Part shown: positions 7,970 through 15,615 of the stretch, in pieces
Layout: each line of letters starts with the position of its first letter
Numbering within the stretch: the first letter of the stretch is position 1
Assembly: GCA_903822435.1 (NCBI GenBank)
Contig: CAIJPE010000214.1
Span: 1-45,227, forward strand
Direction: 5' to 3'
Source of the DNA: an uncultured beta proteobacterium
GTDB lineage: Bacteria > Pseudomonadota > Gammaproteobacteria > Burkholderiales > Burkholderiaceae_C
DNA: 45,227 nt
The notes under the pieces: generated by a model
Seen by the model: only the letters and a program-made list of their open reading frames with translations
Database searches by the model: none
What the model was told of the DNA's origin: nothing
Made by a program: the position numbers and the translations under genes

Positions 7970-9959
7970 GGTGTTCGGTGCCGGGCATCGCAGCGGCAGG
8001 CGGTTCGGCATGGGCTGCGGCGTTGCCGTCGTCCAGCGGCAGCGTGAAGCTCAGGCGCGCACCGCCGTGGGCGCTCTGGGCGCCGGCCAGGGCCCCGCGG
8101 TGCGCTTCGATCACCGAACGACAGATGGCCAGGCCCATGCCCATGCCGTCCGTCTTGGTGGAGTAGAACGGAGCGCTCAGGGCTTCAATGGAGCGGCCCT
8201 GCAGGCCGGGCCCGTTGTCGTCGACGTCCACGCGCAGGAAGCGCACGGCGCCCTCACCAGGGTCGGGCCGCGCCGTGATCCAGACCTGGGGCTGGGCCGC
8301 GGCGGCGGACTGCAGTTCATCGGCGGCGTTGCGCACCAGGTTGATGATCACCTGCTCCACCAGCACCGGGTCGGCGAGCACGGCCGGAAGGCCCGGCTCG
8401 AAGTGCGTGTGCACGGCCACGTGCTGGCGCTGCAGGTCGCGTCGCAGCAGGCCGAGTGCGCGCTGCACGATGTGCGGTACCTCGCAACGCTCGCGCTGCG
8501 GCGAGCGCCGCGTGAGAAAGCTGCGGATGCGCTGCACGATGCGGCCGGCCTCGGCCGCCTGCTCGCCCAGGCGGCGCACGGCCTCCAGCACCATGGCGTC
8601 GGGGTAGCCCGCACGTTGCAGCGAGCGCAGCACGCCGGCGTTGTAACCGGCAATCGCCGTCAGCGGCTGGTTGAGCTGGTGTGCCAGCGCCGAGGCGACT
8701 TCGCCCAGGGTGGTCAGGCGCGCCTGTGTGGCCAGCGTCTCGACCTGGCGGCGCTCGCGCTCCTCGGCCCGCTTGCGCTGGGTGATGTCGACGATGGATC
8801 CCATCCATCCCACCTGCTCGCCCAGCGCGTCCACCAGCGGGGCCTCGAAGATCATGACCTCGATGGGCGTGCCGTCGGCGCGCACCCAGCGGCTCTCGTA
8901 ACCCTCGCGCGGAGCCCGCCCGGCCATGTTGCGGTGGTGGCGTTGCATGCTGCCCTCCAGGCCGTCCGGCGGCCAGTAGGGCATGGGCGGCAGGCGCCCC
9001 AGCAGCTGCTCGGGCGCGTAGCCCACGAGGTCGCAGAAGGCCCGGTTGACGTGCATCAGCCGGCCCTGGATGTCGCGGCCGCGCAGGCCCACGGTCAGCG
9101 AATCCTCGATCGCGCGGCGCCAGGCGGCCTCGGTGCGCCACTGTGCCTCGGCGCGGCGCGCGCCCAGCATCTGCTTGCGCAGGGTCCAGGTGGCGGCTGC
9201 GGTCAGCGCCAGGAAGACGCCCATCACCAGGAGCGGCAAGGTGCTCCACCACGGCGCGCGGCGCTCGCGCACGGTCAGCTCGAGCCAGGTGTCGGCCAGC
9301 GCGGGCTCCACCGTCACGCGGTGGCTCTCGTTGGAGGCCTGGGTGGACGACAAGGACCGCGCCGGCGTGCGGCCATCTGCCGAGCGCGCATCGCCCGCGT
9401 TGGCGATCAGCTGGCCCTGCCCATCCACCAGGCGCACGTCGTACTTGCGTGACAGCCACCAGGGCACGGTCTGGCGCAGCAGCGTGGCGGGTGCAAAGCG
9501 CACCACCAACCGGCCGCCGCCGGCCAGCGGGGACGAGAGGTGCGCCGTCAGGCCCCCTTGGTCCAGACCGCGGCTGGCCGCGCTGGCCATGGTCCGCGGG
9601 GTCTGGGCCGGCACGTGCGCCGCCAGCCGGTTGCCGGCATCCAGCACGGTCACGCTGATCCACAGGCGCTGCAACCCGGCGGCCACCACGCCCAGGCGCA
9701 GCAGGCCGGCGTCGTCCACCCGTTGCGGCAGCGCCGCGGCCAGGGCGGTGACGCGCTGCTGTTCTTCGCCCACCCACGCCGCGATCCGGCTTTCCAGCGT
9801 CAAGGCGTCGGCGATCAGCGTGGTGCGCTCGGCCTCGGCGTCCCGGGCGTCCGACCACTGCAGCCACAGCGCCACGCTGGCCGCGAAGGCCAGCGCCAGC
9901 GCCATCGGCCAGGCCCATGCGGCACGGCTGGCGGCAGCGGTCAGGGGCGCTGTAGGCAT
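7959..9959 (-). CDS. dctS: DctS-like sensor histidine kinase (periplasmic sensor, PAS, FixL-type kinase core)
   Basis: The 666-residue kinase has TM1 (about 16-35), a periplasmic region of about 200 residues (36-238) typical of DctB/DctS sensors, TM2 (about 240-260), a PAS/PAC domain (about 275-395, closing SIVDITQRKRAEE) and a kinase core. The phospho-acceptor is His427 in SALAHQLNQPLTAI, the FixL/DctB-type H box. The ATPase part shows IINLVRNAADEL, DDNGPGL, FYSTKTDGMGMGLAI. It is translationally coupled to the response regulator and transcribed divergently from dctP across 134 bases. In characterised DctS/DctR systems this pair senses C4-dicarboxylates and turns on the TRAP transporter; the exact ligand here is not known. 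A Bug-type binding protein follows in the same direction. Confidence 0.88.
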   Translation of the reverse strand: MPTAPLTAAASRAAWAWPMALALAFAASVALWLQWSDARDAEAERTTLIADALTLESRIAAWVGEEQQRVTALAAALPQRVDDAGLLRLGVVAAGLQRLWISVTVLDAGNRLAAHVPAQTPRTMASAASRGLDQGGLTAHLSSPLAGGGRLVVRFAPATLLRQTVPWWLSRKYDVRLVDGQGQLIANAGDARSADGRTPARSLSSTQASNESHRVTVEPALADTWLELTVRERRAPWWSTLPLLVMGVFLALTAAATWTLRKQMLGARRAEAQWRTEAAWRRAIEDSLTVGLRGRDIQGRLMHVNRAFCDLVGYAPEQLLGRLPPMPYWPPDGLEGSMQRHHRNMAGRAPREGYESRWVRADGTPIEVMIFEAPLVDALGEQVGWMGSIVDITQRKRAEERERRQVETLATQARLTTLGEVASALAHQLNQPLTAIAGYNAGVLRSLQRAGYPDAMVLEAVRRLGEQAAEAGRIVQRIRSFLTRRSPQRERCEVPHIVQRALGLLRRDLQRQHVAVHTHFEPGLPAVLADPVLVEQVIINLVRNAADELQSAAAAQPQVWITARPDPGEGAVRFLRVDVDDNGPGLQGRSIEALSAPFYSTKTDGMGMGLAICRSVIEAHRGALAGAQSAHGGARLSFTLPLDDGNAAAHAEPPAAAMPGTEHHGS

Positions 9960-10010
9960 GCGGGCAGTCTAGCGGCGCACGGCGCGGGTGAAGGCACAGG
10001 GTCGGCCCGA

Positions 10011-10026
10011 TTGTGGGAGTCCACAA
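10011..10026. promoter_or_regulatory. Inverted repeat, candidate DctR operator upstream of dctP
   Basis: TTGTGG (10011-10016), spacer GAGT, CCACAA (10021-10026): a perfect 6-bp inverted repeat with a 4-bp spacer in the dctS-dctP divergent spacer, 68-83 bases before the dctP start. Position and symmetry suit a dimeric NarL/FixJ-type regulator. The assignment to DctR is inference. I see no sigma-54 promoter here, consistent with a LuxR-type rather than NtrC-type activator. Confidence 0.4.
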
Positions 10027-10093
10027 CTGGCGCGACGCGACGTGCTGCGCCAACAATCCGCCGCCCCGAAGAACCCGTGGAGACAGGAAGACC

Positions 10094-11137
10094 ATGAAGC
10101 TGCAATCCCACCGCCGCGGCCTGTTGGCCGCCACCGCCTGGACCGCCGCACTCGGCGCCGTCATCGCCCTGGCAGCCACCCCGATGGCTGCCCTGGCGCA
10201 GGCCCCCATCGTCATCAAGTTCAGCCACGTGGTGGCCCCCGACACGCCCAAGGGCAAGGGCGCCGACCGCTTCAAGCAGCTGGCCGAGGAACGCACCAAG
10301 GGCCGCGTGAAGGTGGAGGTCTACCCGAACAGCCAGCTCTACAAGGACAAGGAAGAGATGGAAGCCCTGCAGCTGGGCTCGGTGCAGATGCTCGCGCCAA
10401 GCCTGGCCAAGTTCGGTCCGCTGGGGGTGAAGGACTTCGAGGTCTTCGACCTGCCCTTCATCTTCAAGGACGACGCCGCCTTCCGCGCCATCACCGAAGG
10501 GCCCGTGGGCGCCGACCTGTTCAAGAAGCTGGAACCCAAAGGCATCAAGGGCCTGGCCTACTGGGACAACGGCTTCCACATCATGAGCGCCAACAGGCCG
10601 CTGCACGCCGTGGCCGACTTCAAGGGCCTGAAGATGCGCATCCAGAGCTCCAAGGTGCTGGACGCGCAGATGCGCGCACTGGGGGCGATCCCGCAGGTGA
10701 TGGCCTTCTCCGAGCTCTACCAGGGCCTGCAGTCGGGCGTGGTGGACGGCACCGAAGGCGTGCCCAGCAACTTCTACACCCAGAAGATCTACGAGGTCCA
10801 AAAGCACATCACGCTGTCCAACCACGGTCACCTGGCCTATGCGGTGATCGTCAACAAGAAGTTCTGGGACGGCCTGCCGGCCGACATCCGCACGATCCTG
10901 GAAGGCGCCATGAAGGATGCCACCACCTACGCCAACGCCATCGCATCGACCGACAACGCCACGGCGCTCGAAAAGATCAAGGCCAGCGGCAAGACCACCA
11001 TCTACAGCCTCACCCCTGCCGAGAGCAACGAGTGGAGGAAGGCGCTGATGCCGGTGCACCAGGAGATGGAGTCGCGCGTGGGCAAGGCCACGGTGGAAGC
11101 GGTCTACAAGGCCGCCGGCTTCGTGGCGCCGAAGTGA
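10094..11137 (+). CDS. dctP: TRAP transporter solute-binding subunit DctP
   Basis: The 347-residue periplasmic receptor starts at ATG 10094, seven bases after a GGAAG ribosome site. The signal peptide runs to about AALAQ (residue 36). The mature protein starts APIVIKFSHVVAPDTPKGKG and carries the DctP signature around FKGLKMRIQSSKVLDAQMRALGA, in which the Arg of MRIQ normally clamps the substrate carboxylate, then AFSELYQGLQSGVVDGTEG and SNFYTQKIYEVQKH. This is close in pattern to the C4-dicarboxylate (malate, succinate, fumarate) receptors. It heads the operon with a porin, dctQ, dctM and a dehydrogenase. It is probably regulated by the divergent DctS/DctR pair. Confidence 0.92.
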   Translation: MKLQSHRRGLLAATAWTAALGAVIALAATPMAALAQAPIVIKFSHVVAPDTPKGKGADRFKQLAEERTKGRVKVEVYPNSQLYKDKEEMEALQLGSVQMLAPSLAKFGPLGVKDFEVFDLPFIFKDDAAFRAITEGPVGADLFKKLEPKGIKGLAYWDNGFHIMSANRPLHAVADFKGLKMRIQSSKVLDAQMRALGAIPQVMAFSELYQGLQSGVVDGTEGVPSNFYTQKIYEVQKHITLSNHGHLAYAVIVNKKFWDGLPADIRTILEGAMKDATTYANAIASTDNATALEKIKASGKTTIYSLTPAESNEWRKALMPVHQEMESRVGKATVEAVYKAAGFVAPK

Positions 11138-11187
11138 AGAACTGATTGACCAACCCAAGAGCCGTTCCACCCCTGAGGAGACAACCC

Positions 11188-12546
11188 ATGTTCAAGAAGA
11201 CCGCCCTGAGTACCGCGCTGCTGTGCGCGTTCGCCGCCGCCATGCCGGCCCACGCGGATGAGATCGCCGACCTGAAGGCCGAAATCGCTGCCCAGAAGCA
11301 GGCCGCCGCGGCACAGAAGGCCCGCCTGGATGCCTTGGAGCAGCGCCTGAACGGCGTGATGCAGCAACAGGCAGCGGCCCCTGCCGCGCCCGCCGCCGCC
11401 CGCCCGGCCACGGCTTCCGGTGCCACGACTGATGGCGTCAGCTATGCCCAGGGCAAGGGCCTGAGCGTGAACACCATGGGCGCCAACCTGTCGCTGTACG
11501 GCCTGATCGACGTGTCGTACCTGCGCGTCAATCACGCCGATGCCCAGAACGACACCTTCACCGGGCCGCGCGTGGCCTGGTTCAGCGGCAACCGCTGGGG
11601 CGTGACAGGCAAGCGGCCGATGGGCGACACCGGGCTGAACGTCATCTTCCGCCTGGAGGCGGAGTACGAGAGCCAGACCGGCAACGACGATACCCCGGGC
11701 ACCACCTTCAACCGCGACTCGTGGGTGGGTGTGGAAAGCGCCAAGTTCGGCAAGCTCACGCTCGGCCGGCAGAACGCCATCGCCCGCGACCCGATCGCCT
11801 CGGCAATCTACGGCGGCCCGTATGGCCCGGCCGCACCCTCGCTGGAGGAGGGCGGCTATTCGAACAACAACAACTTCAAGCAGCTGATCTTCTACGCCGG
11901 CAGCGCCACGGGCACACGCATCAACAACGGCGTGGTCTGGAAGAAGGCCTTCGACAACGGCCTTTACGTGGGCGCGCAGTACCAGTTCGGCGGCATCGCG
12001 GGCGACTTCAGCAACGGCACCACCGAGACCGTGTCGGTGGCCTACGCCGGTGGCGCGTACAACGTGGCCGGCTTCGTGACACAGGCCAAGGTCGCGGCGC
12101 TGACCAACCACACGATCTCCTTCGGTGGCAACTACACCTTCGGCATCGTGCGGTTGAACGCAGGCTACTTCCACTACACCGCGCAGCAAGGCGCGCTGGG
12201 TGCCCTGGGCGACCGCACGGACGATGCCTACACGATCTCGGCCAAGTTCAGCCCGGCCGGCGCCTTGACCTACGAGATCGGCTACCAGGACATGAAGGCC
12301 GACCACGCCGCGGTCAACGGCGGCGGCAACGTGCTCAACGCCTTCGCGAACGCCAGCGGCGCCACGGCGGTGGCCACCGGCAACCGCACCACGCTGTACG
12401 GCTCGGTCTTCTATCACTTCGACAAGATCACCGAGGTCTACTTCGCCAGCGACTACCTGAAGCTGAAGGACGGGTACAAGTTCGGCGCGACGAACGGCTT
12501 CCAGAACCAGACCGAGATGGCCGTCGGCCTGCGCACGCGCTTCTAG
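11188..12546 (+). CDS. Outer-membrane porin with N-terminal periplasmic coiled coil, inside the TRAP operon
   Basis: The 452-residue product has a clear GAGGAG ribosome site and ATG at 11188. The signal peptide is residues 1-23 (PAHA). Residues 24-60 (DEIADLKAEIAAQKQ then ARLDALEQRLNGVMQQQ) predict a coiled coil, followed by an Ala/Pro-rich linker (61-80). The beta-barrel starts at LSLYGLIDVSYLRVNHAD, and the protein ends in AVGLRTRF, with the terminal Phe used by the BAM machinery. Glycine/aromatic alternating strands fit Gram-negative 16-strand trimeric porins. The coiled coil is an unusual addition compared with the plain porin at 34752-35735; it may trimerise the porin or reach towards peptidoglycan. 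It lies 50 bases after dctP and would supply the same substrate to the TRAP system. Confidence 0.85.
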   Translation: MFKKTALSTALLCAFAAAMPAHADEIADLKAEIAAQKQAAAAQKARLDALEQRLNGVMQQQAAAPAAPAAARPATASGATTDGVSYAQGKGLSVNTMGANLSLYGLIDVSYLRVNHADAQNDTFTGPRVAWFSGNRWGVTGKRPMGDTGLNVIFRLEAEYESQTGNDDTPGTTFNRDSWVGVESAKFGKLTLGRQNAIARDPIASAIYGGPYGPAAPSLEEGGYSNNNNFKQLIFYAGSATGTRINNGVVWKKAFDNGLYVGAQYQFGGIAGDFSNGTTETVSVAYAGGAYNVAGFVTQAKVAALTNHTISFGGNYTFGIVRLNAGYFHYTAQQGALGALGDRTDDAYTISAKFSPAGALTYEIGYQDMKADHAAVNGGGNVLNAFANASGATAVATGNRTTLYGSVFYHFDKITEVYFASDYLKLKDGYKFGATNGFQNQTEMAVGLRTRF

Positions 12547-12558
12547 CCCGGGACGCGC

Positions 12559-12583
12559 GGCGCCCCGCGGCGAGCGGGGCGCC
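12559..12583 (+). promoter_or_regulatory. Strong intra-operon stem-loop between porin and dctQ
   Basis: GGCGCCCCGC (12559-12568), loop GGCGA, GCGGGGCGCC (12574-12583): a perfect 10-bp, nearly all G/C stem 13 bases after the porin stop. No T-run follows, and dctQ and dctM lie downstream on the same strand, so full rho-independent termination is unlikely. It more likely protects the 3' end of a dctP-porin transcript or attenuates, giving more receptor and porin than membrane subunits. Confidence 0.6.
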
Positions 12584-12628
12584 GCCCCAATTCCTGTCGT
12601 CCCGGCCACGCCTCCCACGATCCACCCC

Positions 12629-13267
12629 ATGAACCGATTGCTCGACCACCTGGAGGAATGGCTCATCACCTTCCTCATCGGCGCAGCCACCTTCGTGATC
12701 TTCCTGGCCGTGCTGCACCGCTTCCTGTCGGGCGTGCCCTACATCCAGGACTACACGGTGCGGCTGGACGTGAGCTGGGCGCAGGAGCTGTGCATCTACA
12801 TGTTCGTGTGGATGGCCAAGTTCGGTGCGGCCTACGGTGTGCGCAACGGCACGCACGTGGGCGTGGACGTGGTGGTGCGGCGCCTGGCGCCCGAACAGGC
12901 CAAGTGGCTGGTGCTCTTCGGCATGCTGGCCGGGGCCCTGTTCACCGGCGTGGTGGGCACCCTGGGTGCGCGCTTCGTGTGGGACAACGGTTTTCACTAC
13001 GCTCTGTTCCACCGCTTCGGGATCGAGTTGGGCGACGTGCCCGAAGGCCCCACCTCGCCCGACCTGGAGATCCCCACCTGGATCGCCTATTCCTGCGTGC
13101 CGCTGGGCTCCTACCTGATGTGCTTCCGGTTCCTCCAGGTGGCCTGGCACTTCTGGCGCACCGGGCAAGCCCCGCACGCCGACCACCACGCCGTGGCCGG
13201 TGTGGATGAAGACGCCACCGCCGTGCTGGCCACCGAGCCGGCCGCCAAGACCGGGTCGCGCGGATGA
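12629..13267 (+). CDS. dctQ: TRAP transporter small membrane subunit DctQ
   Basis: The 212-residue small permease subunit begins MNRLLDHLEEWLITFLIG, with helices at about 10-32, 48-70 (containing SWAQELCIYMFVWMAKFGAAYG), 90-112 and 150-175. The charged GVRNGTHVGVDVVVRRL loop after the second helix is the usual DctQ signature. Between helices 3 and 4 there is a longer loop than in the shortest DctQ proteins (FHRFGIELGDVPEGPTSPDLEI). It works as a dimerising or scaffold partner of DctM in the sodium-driven TRAP importer. It overlaps dctM by 4 bases (ATGA), so translation is coupled. It is separated from dctP by the porin gene and the stem-loop, a less common order than dctP-dctQ-dctM. Confidence 0.92.
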   Translation: MNRLLDHLEEWLITFLIGAATFVIFLAVLHRFLSGVPYIQDYTVRLDVSWAQELCIYMFVWMAKFGAAYGVRNGTHVGVDVVVRRLAPEQAKWLVLFGMLAGALFTGVVGTLGARFVWDNGFHYALFHRFGIELGDVPEGPTSPDLEIPTWIAYSCVPLGSYLMCFRFLQVAWHFWRTGQAPHADHHAVAGVDEDATAVLATEPAAKTGSRG

Positions 13268-14586
13268 ACACGCTCATCATCTTCACCCTGCTGGTCCTGC
13301 TGATGCTGACCGGGATGCCGATCTCCATCTCGCTGGGCCTGACGGTCCTGACATTCCTCTTCACGATGACCGACGTGCCCATCGAATCGGTGGCGCTGAA
13401 ACTGTTCACCGGGATCGAGAAGTTCGAGATCATGGCGATCCCCTTCTTCATCCTGGCCGGCAACTTCCTCACGCACGGCGGCGTGGCGCGGCGGATGATC
13501 AACTTCTGCACCTCCATGATCGGCCACTGGTACGGTGGCATGGGGCTGGCCGGTGTGCTGGCCTGCGCGCTGTTCGCCGCCATCTCGGGGAGCTCGGTGG
13601 CCACGGTGGTGGCCGTGGGCTCGATCATGCTGCCGGCCATGGTCAAGCAGGGCTACCCCAAGCAGTTCGGGGCGGGGGTGATCACCACATCGGGCGCCCT
13701 GGGCATCCTGTTCCCGCCTTCGATCAACCTGGTGATCTATTCCATCGCCACGGCGGGCATGAACGGCGTGGGGCCCGACGGGCAGCCGGTGGGCTCGGCC
13801 TCGGTGGGTGCGCTTTTCCTTGCGGGCATCGTGCCCGGGCTGTGCCTGAGCTTCCTGCTGGGCATGACGACCTGGTGGCGGGCGAAGAAGTTCGACTACC
13901 CGCGCATGCCCAAGGCCACCTGGGCCGAGCGCTACAGGGCGTTCCGCGAGAGCATGTGGGGCCTGCTGCTGATCGTGGTGGTCATCGGCGGCATCTACAG
14001 CGGCAAGTTCACGCCCACCGAGGCGGCGGCCATGGCGGCTGTCTACGCCTTCTTCATCGCCGTCTTCGTCTACAAGGACCTGAAGCTGCGCGACGTGCCC
14101 AAGTCGCTGCTGACGGCCGCGGCGATGAGCTCGATGCTGCTGTACATCATCACCAACGCGGTGCTGTTCAGCTTCCTGATGACGTCCGAGCAGATCCCGC
14201 AGGCCATGGCCGCGTGGATGACCAGCCAGGGCTTCGGGCTGGTGGTGTTCCTGCTGCTGGTCAACATCATCCTGCTGGCCGCGGGCAACTTCATGGACCC
14301 GGCGGCCATCGTGCTGATCATGGCACCCATCCTGTTCCCGGTGGCGGTCAAGATGGGCGTGGACCCGGTGCACTTCGGCATCCTGATGGCGGTGAACATG
14401 GAGGTCGGCCTGTGCCACCCGCCCGTGGGCCTGAACCTGTACGTGGCCTCGGGCATCACCAAGATGGGCATCACCGAACTCACGGTGGCCGTGTGGCCGT
14501 GGCTATTGACGATGATCGGCTTCCTGCTGGTCATCACCTTCTGGCCGCCCTTGTCGTTGTGGCTGCCGCACCTGCTGTTCAAGTAG
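13264..14586 (+). CDS. dctM: TRAP transporter large permease subunit DctM
   Basis: The 440-residue polytopic protein is the ion-coupled translocation subunit of the TRAP importer. The N-terminus (LIIFTLLVLLMLTGMPISIS), SVALKLFTGIEKFEIMAIPFFILAG (shown here only as its parts KLFTGIEKFE and AIPFFILAG), SGSSVATVVAVGSIMLPAM and GALGILFPPSINLVIY are standard DctM motifs. About a dozen hydrophobic segments span the chain in two repeated halves, the second containing NFMDPAAIVLIMAPILFPV and VGLCHPPVGLNLYVASGI. The length is normal. The start ATG at 13264 overlaps the dctQ stop. The 3' end overlaps the proposed GTG start of the Ldh-family gene by 28 bases, so transporter and enzyme are probably made together. 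Confidence 0.93.
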   Translation: MNTLIIFTLLVLLMLTGMPISISLGLTVLTFLFTMTDVPIESVALKLFTGIEKFEIMAIPFFILAGNFLTHGGVARRMINFCTSMIGHWYGGMGLAGVLACALFAAISGSSVATVVAVGSIMLPAMVKQGYPKQFGAGVITTSGALGILFPPSINLVIYSIATAGMNGVGPDGQPVGSASVGALFLAGIVPGLCLSFLLGMTTWWRAKKFDYPRMPKATWAERYRAFRESMWGLLLIVVVIGGIYSGKFTPTEAAAMAAVYAFFIAVFVYKDLKLRDVPKSLLTAAAMSSMLLYIITNAVLFSFLMTSEQIPQAMAAWMTSQGFGLVVFLLLVNIILLAAGNFMDPAAIVLIMAPILFPVAVKMGVDPVHFGILMAVNMEVGLCHPPVGLNLYVASGITKMGITELTVAVWPWLLTMIGFLLVITFWPPLSLWLPHLLFK

Positions 14587-15611
14587 GCGAGCTCGCGGCC
14601 TTCGGTGCCGCGATCTACGCCGCCCTGGGGGTCCCCGGGGCCGACGCGCGCCTGCTGGCCGACACACTGGTGCAGGCCGACGCCTGGGGCCACGCCTCGC
14701 ACGGCGTGATGCGGCTGCCGTGGTACGCGCGGCGGCTGCAATCGGGCGTGATGAAGGCCCGCACGGCGGCATCCTGGGTGGTCGATGCCGGCGCCGTGGG
14801 CGTGCTGGACGGCGACGACGGGATCGGACAGGTGCTGGCGGCCCAGGCCACGCGAAGCGCCCTCCAGCGGGCCCGGGCACACGGCATCGGCGCGGTGGCC
14901 GTGCGGCGGTCCAACCACTTCGGAACGGCCATGTTCTACAGCCTCATGGGGCCGCCCGAGGGGTGCATCGTGATGGTAACGACCAACGCCAGCCCCGCCA
15001 TGGCGCCCTGGGGCGGGCGCGACAAGCGGGTGGGCACCAACCCCTGGTCGATCGCCGCGCCCGCCGGCCGCAAGCCGCCCCTGGTCCTGGACATCGCCAA
15101 CACCGCGGTGGCGCGCGGCAAGGTGTACCTGGCGCGGCAGAAGGGCCAGGCCATTCCGGCCGACTGGGCGCTGGATGCCAGCGGCAAGCCGACCACCGAC
15201 CCGGCCGCCGCCATCGCCGGACTGATCGCGCCCATGGCCGGGCACAAGGGCTACGCCATCGCGGTGATGATGGACATGCTGTCCGGCGTGCTCACCGGCA
15301 GCCGCTTCGGCCTGGGCGTGCAGGGCCCGTACCAAAGCGAGCACCCGAGCGGCTGCGGGCACCTGGTGCTGGCGCTGAACATCGCCGCCTTCATCGATCC
15401 GACGCAGTTCGGCCAGCGCATGGAAGCGCTGGTCGACGAGCTCAAGGCCAGCCCGCTGGCCGAGGGCCGCACCGAAATCCTGGTGCCCGGCGAGCTCGAG
15501 GCGCGCCACGACGCGCACCATCGCCGCGAAGGGCTGGTGCTGCCGCGGCAGACCTTGAAGGACCTGTCGGCCCTGGCCGCCGAATTGGGTGTGCAGCCGC
15601 CCTGGCACTGA
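14559..15611 (+). CDS. Ldh-family (malate/L-lactate/ureidoglycolate-type) NAD(P)-dependent dehydrogenase
   Basis: The frame has no ATG near its start. The GTG at 14559, inside the end of dctM, gives a 350-residue protein that fits the usual 330-350 and begins AAPAVQVGELAAFGAAIYAALGVPGADA. Family motifs are ADAWGHASHGVMRLPWY (active-site His), ARAHGIGAVAVRRSNHFG (second conserved His), MVTTNASPAMAPWGG, GTNPWSIAAP, the VARGK segment (Lys) and APMAGHKGYAIAVMMDMLSG. Enzymes of this family oxidise 2-hydroxy acids such as malate, lactate, sulfolactate, 2,3-diketogulonate or ureidoglycolate using NAD(P). The overlap with dctM suggests that the imported substrate is oxidised by this enzyme, making a hydroxylated (di)carboxylate the likely cargo. 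The specific substrate cannot be read from sequence. Confidence 0.85.
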   Translation: MAAAPAVQVGELAAFGAAIYAALGVPGADARLLADTLVQADAWGHASHGVMRLPWYARRLQSGVMKARTAASWVVDAGAVGVLDGDDGIGQVLAAQATRSALQRARAHGIGAVAVRRSNHFGTAMFYSLMGPPEGCIVMVTTNASPAMAPWGGRDKRVGTNPWSIAAPAGRKPPLVLDIANTAVARGKVYLARQKGQAIPADWALDASGKPTTDPAAAIAGLIAPMAGHKGYAIAVMMDMLSGVLTGSRFGLGVQGPYQSEHPSGCGHLVLALNIAAFIDPTQFGQRMEALVDELKASPLAEGRTEILVPGELEARHDAHHRREGLVLPRQTLKDLSALAAELGVQPPWH

Positions 15612-15615
15612 AGCT

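Noticed and set aside
10027..10050. TGGCGCG followed by TGC, considered as a sigma-54 promoter before dctP
   Set aside because: The GG and GC elements are not at the required 10-base spacing, and the regulator is FixJ-like rather than NtrC-like.
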